This document shows positions 57,566-64,000 of a stretch of 64,000 nucleotides of DNA, piece after piece. A program made the position numbers and the translations under genes. Source of the DNA: Pseudoalteromonas sp. N1230-9 (lineage in GTDB: Bacteria > Pseudomonadota > Gammaproteobacteria > Enterobacterales > Alteromonadaceae); NCBI RefSeq assembly GCF_032716425.1, contig NZ_CP090420.1, positions 496,001 to 560,000 of the forward strand, read 5' to 3'. The notes below the pieces were generated by a model. That model was not told the DNA's origin, did no database searches, and saw only the letters and a program-made list of their open reading frames with translations. Within the stretch, counting starts at the first letter, position 1. Each line of letters starts with the position of its first letter.

Positions 57566-57973
57566 TTAGAACGTTGCAACAACCTTCACTTTATCAGTTA
57601 CTTTTGATGCATCAATATAACCAATAGCATCACCGTTTGCTGATACAAAATCGATAACAGCTTGGTCATTAGCAAGCTTTTCTGGCGGTGTGCCTTTACC
57701 TGTAAATACTAACTTTGACCAATAAGCATTAAGCTGACTGCTCGATTTACCGACTACTTTGTCGTTAAATTCATCGCTAACACTGTTACCGTCTTGGTTT
57801 ACAGGGTTTACTTTAGTGCCATCATCAAATGACTTTGCTTTACCTAGGTAGATTTTTTTAATTGTGCCTTCATCAATTGCATTGCCATTCGCAGGGTTAA
57901 CAATCACAGCAACATCAGCAAAAGCGGTGCTTGATAAAAGCGCTACCGCTGTAGCTAAAAGTAATTTTTTCAT
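57566..57973 (-). CDS. PstS-like phosphate-binding family periplasmic protein (short)
   Basis: A 135-residue exported protein (signal peptide cut near AFA) of the PstS-like family. It is much shorter than PstS (about 320), and only one lobe is present: VIVNPANGNAIDEGTIKKIY, FNDKVVGKSSSQLNAYWSKL, then GDAIGYID. Such short members often occur next to porins and their ligand is unknown. The ATG at 57973 is favoured by GGAG 7 bases upstream; the frame stays open further upstream. The porin gene ends 12 bases before its start, so the two form an operon. Possibly it handles phosphate or another small oxyanion. Confidence 0.78.
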   Translation of the reverse strand: MKKLLLATAVALLSSTAFADVAVIVNPANGNAIDEGTIKKIYLGKAKSFDDGTKVNPVNQDGNSVSDEFNDKVVGKSSSQLNAYWSKLVFTGKGTPPEKLANDQAVIDFVSANGDAIGYIDASKVTDKVKVVATF

Positions 57974-57985
57974 TATGCGCTCCAA

Positions 57986-59134
57986 TTAAAAAACTAAGTC
58001 TACAGCAACAGCAACTACATCAGTGTCTGTATCAGTGATGTCATCTTTAAAGCGGCTAAAGTCCACTTTTAAAGCTGCTGAAGGGTGGAAGTCATAACGA
58101 GTACCAATAGTGTAAACATTACTTTTAGCTTTACCGCTTTCCAATACTTGATTAATACCGGCGTTTAAAGCGGGTACAGCAGGAAGAGCGTTGTAACGAC
58201 TACTATCGTGCTTATCATCGTTATTTTCGTAAGTTAAGTGAACAGTCCACTCATCCATACGGTAGCCCACTGACGTGTAATACTGTGTTTGCTTAGCAAG
58301 CGCACTGTTATCAACTTCAAACTCAGTGTATTCGGCATCAAATAAAATGTCGTTGTAATCAATTGAAAAACCAAGCGCTAAGAAAGAGCCATCATCTTCG
58401 TTAACAGCAATATCATCAGCTTGATCAACAAACCCTGCATTACGCAATGTTTGCTCTAAGCCATTAAGTGCAATACCAGCATCGGTATCGTTTTCAATCG
58501 CGATTGACGTTTCTGCTACAAAATAAGCAGCGCGGGCACTAAACCAGTCGTAAGATAGCGTCCAGTTAATACCTGCAATATCATTTAGTTCGGTATCACC
58601 GTTTACAGAAACCACAGCAATTTTGTCGTCAAAGCTTCCATAGATAACCTGTACCGTAGAATCCCAGTCGCCTAGCTGCGTATTATGAAGAAGGCTTAAA
58701 CCTTCATAAGTCGAAAATGGTAAGTTATATACCGATTGTGGTGGACGAACCCAACGATACGTGTAGCCCACATCTAAAAAGTCAGAGTAGCGATAAAAAG
58801 GCACGCGCATTTTACCTGCACTAACTTGTAGCTCATCTGTAAACTCATAGGTTAGATAAGCCCATTCAAACTCAGCATCAAAATCATCACTGCCACGAGC
58901 AACAATTTGCGCTGTTGCACTTAGTTTTTCTTGTAAATCAGCAGACAGCTGTAATGCGAACATACTCTCGTTTTTGAACGAAATGTCATCATCGTAGCCG
59001 TACAGTGTCGCGTTGTCGTCATCAAGAGTTTTACCACCAACTATTGAAGCAAAGCCGTTTATGCGAACCTCTGCTAGCGTGTTTGCAGACACAAAAGCAG
59101 CACATAGAGCTAATGCAATAGGAAGTTTTTTCAT
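57986..59134 (-). CDS. Outer-membrane porin
   Basis: A 382-residue protein with a signal peptide (cut near TLAE) and about 16 amphipathic strands: FALQLSADLQEKLSATAQIV, FEWAYLTYEF, LQVSAGKMRVPFYRYSDFLD and the terminal strand ending VAVDLVF with the final Phe needed for outer-membrane assembly. The sequence VGYTYRWVRPP with SVYNLPF is seen in Alteromonadales porins. It is followed after 12 bases by the PstS-like gene, suggesting uptake of a shared solute. The 338-base gap upstream is AT-rich; no regulatory site could be named. Confidence 0.85.
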   Translation of the reverse strand: MKKLPIALALCAAFVSANTLAEVRINGFASIVGGKTLDDDNATLYGYDDDISFKNESMFALQLSADLQEKLSATAQIVARGSDDFDAEFEWAYLTYEFTDELQVSAGKMRVPFYRYSDFLDVGYTYRWVRPPQSVYNLPFSTYEGLSLLHNTQLGDWDSTVQVIYGSFDDKIAVVSVNGDTELNDIAGINWTLSYDWFSARAAYFVAETSIAIENDTDAGIALNGLEQTLRNAGFVDQADDIAVNEDDGSFLALGFSIDYNDILFDAEYTEFEVDNSALAKQTQYYTSVGYRMDEWTVHLTYENNDDKHDSSRYNALPAVPALNAGINQVLESGKAKSNVYTIGTRYDFHPSAALKVDFSRFKDDITDTDTDVVAVAVDLVF

Positions 59135-59472
59135 TGTGTATCCCTAATATTTAGTATGAAAATGTTGATTTCGCTTAATATTATAGTAGTAAGTTGCGAA
59201 ATGGGCGACATAAGGTATGAGAAAATTGTTACCAGAGCAATAAAAAATTGTTGTTTTAATTAATAATCTTTAAAGGTGTTTTAATATTATAAATTGAGGT
59301 GGTAGTTAAAAAGTGAGTAGAAGGTTACATTTATAATTTTATAGTATTTAAAGGGCATTCTACATATAAATACTTATTTATATACTCACTACATCTGCTA
59401 AATTTATTTATGATCCTCACCTTTTAATGATATTTTTAACGCAAACACCGCTGCCACAATAAAGGATATAAA
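59135..59472. other. AT-rich divergent promoter region
   Basis: No gene is visible in these 338 bases between the porin gene (minus) and the methyltransferase gene (plus). It is strongly AT-rich and must hold both promoters; no recognised operator, repeat or terminator was seen. AAAGGA lies 7 bases before the methyltransferase ATG. Confidence 0.4.
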
Positions 59473-60066
59473 ATGGCAACTAAAACAATCGATTACTACA
59501 ACCAGAACGCACAAGCATTTGTAGATGCCACGCTCGATGTAGACTTAACAGAACTTTACGATGAATTTTTACCGCTAATCCCTAAAAATGGCACGTTGTT
59601 AGATGCTGGTTGTGGCTCAGGGCGCGACGCCTTCATTTTTAAAGAGCGTGGCTTTAATGTTGATGCGTTTGATATAAGCCCTGAAATTGCCAAACTCGCC
59701 TCAGAATACCTAAATCAAAAAGTGGCTGTAAGCAGTTTTAAAGCACTCAATGATGTTGATAAATACGATGGTATTTGGTGCTGCGCAAGCTTAATTCATG
59801 TCGCAAAAAATGACTTAACCGAAGCATTTAACAACCTAGCCCGTGCACTCAAGCCACAAGGAATTGTGTATGTATCGTTTAAATACGGCGACGGCGAGCG
59901 CGAGCACAACGGCCGCGAATTTACCGACCTAAACGAGCAAACGCTTGAGAGCATTATCAAAAACACCAATTTGTTTACCCTTAAGTCGTGGCAAAGCGCC
60001 GACCAACGGCCCGAGCGAGCGTCAGAGATATGGCTGAATGCTATTTTGCACAGAAGAACTATTTAA
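59473..60066 (+). CDS. Class I SAM-dependent methyltransferase
   Basis: A 197-residue methyltransferase. Motif I is LLDAGCGSGRDAF near residue 40, motif II is the acidic VDAFDISPE after strand 2, and DGIWCCASLIHV is the motif IV region. Substrate not predicted; similar proteins include tellurite/thiopurine-like methyltransferases and generic small-molecule methyltransferases. AAAGGA before the ATG. It is alone and followed by a terminator-like hairpin. Confidence 0.85.
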   Translation: MATKTIDYYNQNAQAFVDATLDVDLTELYDEFLPLIPKNGTLLDAGCGSGRDAFIFKERGFNVDAFDISPEIAKLASEYLNQKVAVSSFKALNDVDKYDGIWCCASLIHVAKNDLTEAFNNLARALKPQGIVYVSFKYGDGEREHNGREFTDLNEQTLESIIKNTNLFTLKSWQSADQRPERASEIWLNAILHRRTI

Positions 60067-60101
60067 GTAATCTTTTAGTCTTATAGTCAATTATTAAAAA
60101 T

Positions 60102-60132
60102 AATGTGGTACATCCTTAAAGTACCGCATTTT
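60102..60132 (+). terminator. Terminator-like hairpin after the methyltransferase
   Basis: AATGTGGTAC (60102-60111) and GTACCGCATT (60121-60130) pair over 10 positions with one G-T wobble around a 9-base loop, followed by TT. The rest of this 300-base gap (to 60366) shows nothing else. Confidence 0.55.
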
Positions 60133-60366
60133 AGCTATAAAATTCCTCCCTAAAAATTAGATTTATTACCCCGCTTACTGAAAAAGTCTATATTTTTCAT
60201 CACTACTTATGCTAGATTGTTTGAAAGCTTAACGCTAGCTTAACATCTAGTGAATAAGTATTGATTTAAAACCATGGAGCGGTTTTTAGTTTTAAGCCGC
60301 AGTAACAGGATTTAGTTATGCGCTTAAAAGCAGCTCTCATCAATTTTTTAAAGGCATAGTTTAGAG

Positions 60367-61404
60367 ATGGCTATGCAGCAACAGCTCGACTTTATCGCTT
60401 ATATCCAGCGCATGCTGGTGGAAGGGGATTTTAGTGCCACTTATAAGTTTGCTTTGTTACATGCGCTTGCTGATATCAGCATTGAAAAACAGCAAATAGA
60501 TCCGAATGCCCAATTACAAATAACTTTTGACGAATTAGTCGAAAAGTTTATTACCTTATATTGGCACCAAGCATCTCCTTTTGCTGCTATTGGTAATAAT
60601 AGAGACCTGTTGCTTTTACAAAACACTAATTCCAAAAAACAAGCCAAAATCATCACCACACTGCATGATGCAAAATTAAGAAACATTAACTCAGTTAGCC
60701 AATTAAAAAAGTGCAGTGATTGGGAAAACATACGTAAAACAACGTTAAAAACCATTAAAGAAGGACCGTTATGGTTATTACAAAAGCTAAATGGTAAGGA
60801 AGAGTGTTTTTTATACCCTCATGTTAAAGGCCAGCAATACATTACCTTAAATGCAGGTATTGCCAGTTGCTTTAGACGCTTTTACGACTTAGTTGTGTAC
60901 TTAGCCAAAAATGCATGGCTACAAAAAATTCAAAGTATTAAATACAACCAAATGCTAATTGGCCCGCAAAGCCAACTTCATGACTTTTTATTTGGCTTTG
61001 ATCGCAATGCACTCAATAAAGCAAAACCTGTATTAATAGAACTACAAAAAGGGCAGTGCTTTTATTGTCAAAAGGCATTAAACAGCAAAACCGAGGTTGA
61101 CCACTTTATTCCGTTTACGCGTTACGCCAACGATTTAGGCCACAACTTTGTGGCAGCTCATAGTAAATGCAATAACAGCAAACGCGACTTTTTAGCTGCA
61201 CAAGAGCACCGCGAGCGCTGGCAAGAACAAAACCTCGTTATAAATAACCAGCATATAACTCGTGAGTTGAGCGATTATTTTAATTGTGATGCCGAAAAAT
61301 CACGCTCAGTGAGCGACTGGGCCTACCAGGTGGCACAAGCAAACAGCGCTAAATTGTGGGTAGGCATAAATAGTTTTGAGTTTGCAGAAAGTGCTGTTTA
61401 TTAA
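60367..61404 (+). CDS. HNH endonuclease
   Basis: A 345-residue protein with a C-terminal HNH domain: CFYCQKAL (Cys231, Cys234), EVDHFIPFTRYANDLGHNFV (Asp245-His246) and HSKCNNSKRD (Asn/His with the second Cys), a complete zinc-ribbon and active site. The N-terminal 220 residues show no known domain but are rich in helices and could bind DNA or a partner. Such proteins act as phage-defence or restriction nucleases. It is the first gene of an accessory-looking stretch with a minus-strand helicase cluster downstream. Two Met start candidates exist (60367 and 60373). Confidence 0.82.
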   Translation: MAMQQQLDFIAYIQRMLVEGDFSATYKFALLHALADISIEKQQIDPNAQLQITFDELVEKFITLYWHQASPFAAIGNNRDLLLLQNTNSKKQAKIITTLHDAKLRNINSVSQLKKCSDWENIRKTTLKTIKEGPLWLLQKLNGKEECFLYPHVKGQQYITLNAGIASCFRRFYDLVVYLAKNAWLQKIQSIKYNQMLIGPQSQLHDFLFGFDRNALNKAKPVLIELQKGQCFYCQKALNSKTEVDHFIPFTRYANDLGHNFVAAHSKCNNSKRDFLAAQEHRERWQEQNLVINNQHITRELSDYFNCDAEKSRSVSDWAYQVAQANSAKLWVGINSFEFAESAVY

Positions 61405-61818
61405 TAGCCAAAAATGAGCTTGGTTTAGTGGCGGAAGATAAGCAGAGGTATGACGCGTAGGCTCGATTTTATATCGTGCTTTGTTTTTTGATAACAGGTT
61501 TTAAGGCACGTATTTTTGTGTGTTTTTAGGAGTTGAGAAGAGATTTAAAAGCCTCTATTCGAGGTTTCATCGCGTTGGCGATGGCAACCAAAGAGAAGCT
61601 GCCGAGGAGCACACTTGATGTACAACATTGCCTAAAGGGGTTTAGGTACTTGGAATTTGTCGGGAACAAAATTCCGCCATGCTGTAAATTACTCATCATT
61701 AACTTAGTTTCAGGTGTGATCAAGGGGAGTTGGAGTGTGCTGGTAGATTGGTGTTTATGGATGAAGATGAGAGCTGTCTCATAAATTGTATATCTGTATT
61801 GAAGGGAAGATCATACAT
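61405..61818. other. Intergenic stretch with REP-like core and possible gene relic
   Basis: This 414-base gap contains a partial dispersed element near 61459-61480 (GTAGGCTCGATTTTATATCG). It also has short open frames on both strands in 61526-61784 (plus 83 codons, minus 65). Neither has a good ribosome site or a family I recognise. The wording of the minus frame (FPTNSKYLNPF, SLVAIANAMKPRIEAF) looks protein-like, so this may be a remnant of a gene or insertion sequence. Near 61770 the text GCTGTCTCATAAAT recalls insertion-sequence ends but no partner repeat was found. Confidence 0.35.
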
Positions 61819-62568
61819 CTAATACACTTCTTCTAAATCAATAGCAGCAAGACAGCTTTCAAATAAATCATCTAATTGGGTAAAATCAAATCCGTGAGTG
61901 AAAGCCGTTTCCTGTTTTAATCTGCGCCATTTTCTTAACTGACTTCGTCCACAATACTTAGCTATTTTTTCGATTGCATCGTCAATATACTCGTTACTTT
62001 CTTTTGCTACGCGTATTAGCATTATTCTTTTTACACGCTTTAGTAAATCTTTTTTAGTATCAGGTTGTGGGCCCATATTGGGTATGTGAAGGGTAGCTAT
62101 TTGAGCTTTTGAAGTTTCAAATAGTTTGAGAAAATTGTCTCGACCTCTAATTTTAAAAGCTAAAATAGGGTTGTCTTCAGCCAAGTCAGCTAATTTTTCA
62201 TTAAGAGCTGGTATTACGCTCTCAGAAAGGTTTTCCTCTATAGAGGCTAGTTGCTCTTTGAATTTGCACTCAATAAGTTTAAGTACAGGGTTTTCTGATG
62301 AGATATTTTCTTCTGTAGGAGTAAATGAATTAAGTTTTTTGGCTGCATATTCATAATACTCTTTAGCGACTTCATCGATGGGTAAAGTTTTTAGCTTAAT
62401 TGCGTGGCGAACCTCAAGCAAATGGAATAAGACTTTTTTTGCATTTCTTTTACTATCTCTGCGAGATCTATAAAAGAAAGCAACAGCGCCTGTTAATGCT
62501 ATTATGAGAGCTACAGTAGCTGTAATTAGAGCTGAGATGATTTTAGTGTCTTGTAAAAAAGCTTCCAT
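61819..62568 (-). CDS. Membrane-anchored protein of unknown function
   Basis: A 249-residue protein with one N-terminal membrane segment (about 10-32), then a long Lys/Glu-rich helical part and a basic region (RSQLRKWRRLK) near the C-terminus. No known family was recognised. It lies 30 bases after the DUF3427 helicase gene on the same strand, so the two probably form one transcript. Its neighbours (HNH nuclease, helicase) suggest a defence-related role, which is inference only. A poorly placed ribosome site (TATAGGAATT) precedes the ATG. Confidence 0.7.
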   Translation of the reverse strand: MEAFLQDTKIISALITATVALIIALTGAVAFFYRSRRDSKRNAKKVLFHLLEVRHAIKLKTLPIDEVAKEYYEYAAKKLNSFTPTEENISSENPVLKLIECKFKEQLASIEENLSESVIPALNEKLADLAEDNPILAFKIRGRDNFLKLFETSKAQIATLHIPNMGPQPDTKKDLLKRVKRIMLIRVAKESNEYIDDAIEKIAKYCGRSQLRKWRRLKQETAFTHGFDFTQLDDLFESCLAAIDLEEVY

Positions 62569-62598
62569 TTATAATTCCTATATAAAACTTATTACTAA

Positions 62599-64000
62599 TC
62601 ACCCAACCGCCAATTTTCCAGCCTCATGCCACATTTCGTTTGGCATGGGGCTTACTAATTCCCATGTTATGTTCATAGGCTGGCTGCCGCTGTGGCTTTG
62701 ATATTTAACCTCGCCATAGTTCACAAATCCCATGGTTCGGCCGTTTTCATCTTTGCTTTGTTCACGCACAAACAGCAAGATGGTTTTGCCTGTTTGTTGG
62801 TGCTGAATGTAGCTTAGGCCGCGGCCATGTTCTGGTCGGGCGCTGTTTTGCGTTTGCCAATGAAACAAGGTTGAGCTGATTGCATAGTCGTGATACAGCG
62901 TTGTTGGTGAGTAGGTTTTTTCGCATTTATTGAGCGTGACGAATAGTAGCTCTAAATTTTGTTCTTTGAACTCTAATACACCTTCGCGAGCGGTCGATTT
63001 TTTATCAAACGTATGCGCGCCGAACGCCGCTAATATTTGTTGGCGAGTGTAGCGGCTGTGCAATTTTATTGCATGGTTTGGTAAGCACGCTAAGTCACTT
63101 TCTTGTTGCTGAATACGATTTATTAAAAGCACAATCACTTCTGATAACTCTTGTTGTAATAACGGGTTTTTTAGTGCTTGTAAGCTTTGCTTAAGGGATT
63201 TAAACCCTAGACTTGTGCCAGTGTTATCCCAAAAATTGTAATGAGCCATGAGTGAATACTGTTGATTTTGAGGTGTTATCTCAATGCTAAAGTCGCTGTT
63301 ACATAAATCGCGTAAAAAGCACAAATAGCTCAGTGAATCACAGCTAAGTAATTGCGTATTTATAGCTCTGTAATAGGCACTATATATATCAACTTGATCT
63401 GCTGGAATATCATCGTCTTTTAACCAATGCCAACCGCCATGCCTTGTATCTTTCGGTTTATAAATATCTTCTAGTGTGACTTGTGGGTTTATACGTAAAA
63501 AGTTACTTAGTGTTAACTCGTCGCTTGTATGATGAGAATAACTGTTTATAAGCTGTTGCAAACGGCGTTTGCTGTTTGTTGCTTGTTGTATATTACGTAA
63601 AATAGTTTTTTGCGTGCGTTCTTGTAGCTCTATACGACAGCCCAGCGGCAAGTGCGGAAAGTTATTTTCTATTTCGGTTTTTATTGGCTGGTTACTTTTT
63701 CCAACGAGTGCGCGAAACTTATTGGCAAAGTCGTATTCGGGGCGAGCGTTACCAACAAAGTCGAGTACAGTACAACATTGCTTTTGGCTGTTGTCGGGTA
63801 AACGTAGGCCACGACCTAATTGCTGTAAAAATAGCGTTAGGCTCTCGGTTGGACGCAAAAAGAGCAGGGTATCTACTTCTGGAATATCGACCCCTTCGTT
63901 AAAAATATCAACGACGCAGAGTATGTGTATTTCACCTCGTCTAAGCGCCTGCTGTTTGTGTTTTCGTTCACTAGTATTTTTACTGGTAAGTACGTCTGCA
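62599..64000 (-). CDS. DUF3427 superfamily-2 helicase, C-terminal part (5' end outside window)
   Basis: The frame is open from 64000 down to the stop at 62599, about 467 residues of a larger protein. Motif V is seen as DIFNEGVDIPEV and motif VI as QQLGRGLRL, both upstream of the C-terminal DUF3427 domain. That domain carries YTRQQILAAFG, TLNKCEKTYSPTTLYHDYAI and FVNYGEVKYQSHSGSQPMNI. Related proteins carry an N-terminal PLD-type nuclease or Res subunit; that part is not in the window. Such helicases are found in restriction-like and defence loci. The membrane protein gene follows after 30 bases. Orientation and neighbourhood support an accessory island continuing beyond the window. Confidence 0.85.
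   Translation of the reverse strand, partial: ADVLTSKNTSERKHKQQALRRGEIHILCVVDIFNEGVDIPEVDTLLFLRPTESLTLFLQQLGRGLRLPDNSQKQCCTVLDFVGNARPEYDFANKFRALVGKSNQPIKTEIENNFPHLPLGCRIELQERTQKTILRNIQQATNSKRRLQQLINSYSHHTSDELTLSNFLRINPQVTLEDIYKPKDTRHGGWHWLKDDDIPADQVDIYSAYYRAINTQLLSCDSLSYLCFLRDLCNSDFSIEITPQNQQYSLMAHYNFWDNTGTSLGFKSLKQSLQALKNPLLQQELSEVIVLLINRIQQQESDLACLPNHAIKLHSRYTRQQILAAFGAHTFDKKSTAREGVLEFKEQNLELLFVTLNKCEKTYSPTTLYHDYAISSTLFHWQTQNSARPEHGRGLSYIQHQQTGKTILLFVREQSKDENGRTMGFVNYGEVKYQSHSGSQPMNITWELVSPMPNEMWHEAGKLAVG

Overview
The window looks like chromosomal DNA of a marine gammaproteobacterium of the Alteromonadales, most likely Pseudoalteromonas. This is inferred from the moderately low GC content, the many secreted peptidases (S9, S46, M3, M36 with a GlyGly-CTERM tail), the QseBC-type regulators, and close matches by eye to known gammaproteobacterial DeoB, DeoD, KatG, YbiT and Fpr. 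No rRNA, tRNA, CRISPR array or intact insertion sequence was recognised.

Region 1 (1-5054) holds the 3' end of isocitrate lyase, an 843-base gap with two short-repeat arrays, a secreted S9 peptidase, a VOC protein and a WD40-like lipoprotein. Region 2 (5074-16378) is rich in D-enantiomer and cell-wall metabolism. A minus-strand cluster encodes a secreted GH3 (NagZ-like) hydrolase, a DUF1445 protein, PxpA, a D-glutamate cyclase-like DUF4392 protein and a D-amino acid aminotransferase. It is followed on the plus strand by a two-domain FAD/Fe-S D-lactate-type dehydrogenase, a diguanylate cyclase and a VanX-like D-Ala-D-Ala dipeptidase. Together these could process peptidoglycan-derived D-Ala, D-Glu and D-lactate.

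Region 3 (16503-28391) contains a large M36 metallopeptidase, an M3 peptidyl-dipeptidase with an EEP-family hydrolase, and a divergent dihydroorotase-folE2 pair. A near-perfect Zur-like palindrome lies in front of that pair, suggesting a zinc-starvation cassette. A DPP7-type S46 peptidase follows. Region 4 (28515-36554) is the most interesting stretch. It is a nine-gene operon with overlapping or nearly touching genes. It encodes a thermostable-hemolysin family protein, an AMP-binding ligase fused to a haem-oxygenase-like diiron-oxidase domain, an SDR, a TPR protein, a QseBC/PmrAB-like two-component system, a cupredoxin, an FTR1-like permease lacking its REXXE motifs, and an outer-membrane-like protein. 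A PmrA/QseB-type direct repeat sits in front of the operon.

Region 5 (36800-43715) is housekeeping: a cold-shock protein, two convergent solute-binding proteins, a nucleoside transporter with uridine kinase, deoB-deoD and fpr. Region 6 (43786-55560) holds an NTF2-like protein, a hipBA module bracketed by a 42-base direct repeat, a TPR membrane protein, a GAF histidine kinase, katG, the ABC-F protein YbiT and a TetR-controlled AhpD-like/RclC-like pair. Region 7 (55852-64000) has a chemoreceptor, a porin with a PstS-like protein and a methyltransferase. It ends in an accessory stretch with an HNH nuclease, an unknown membrane-anchored protein and a truncated DUF3427 helicase, which may be a defence island edge.
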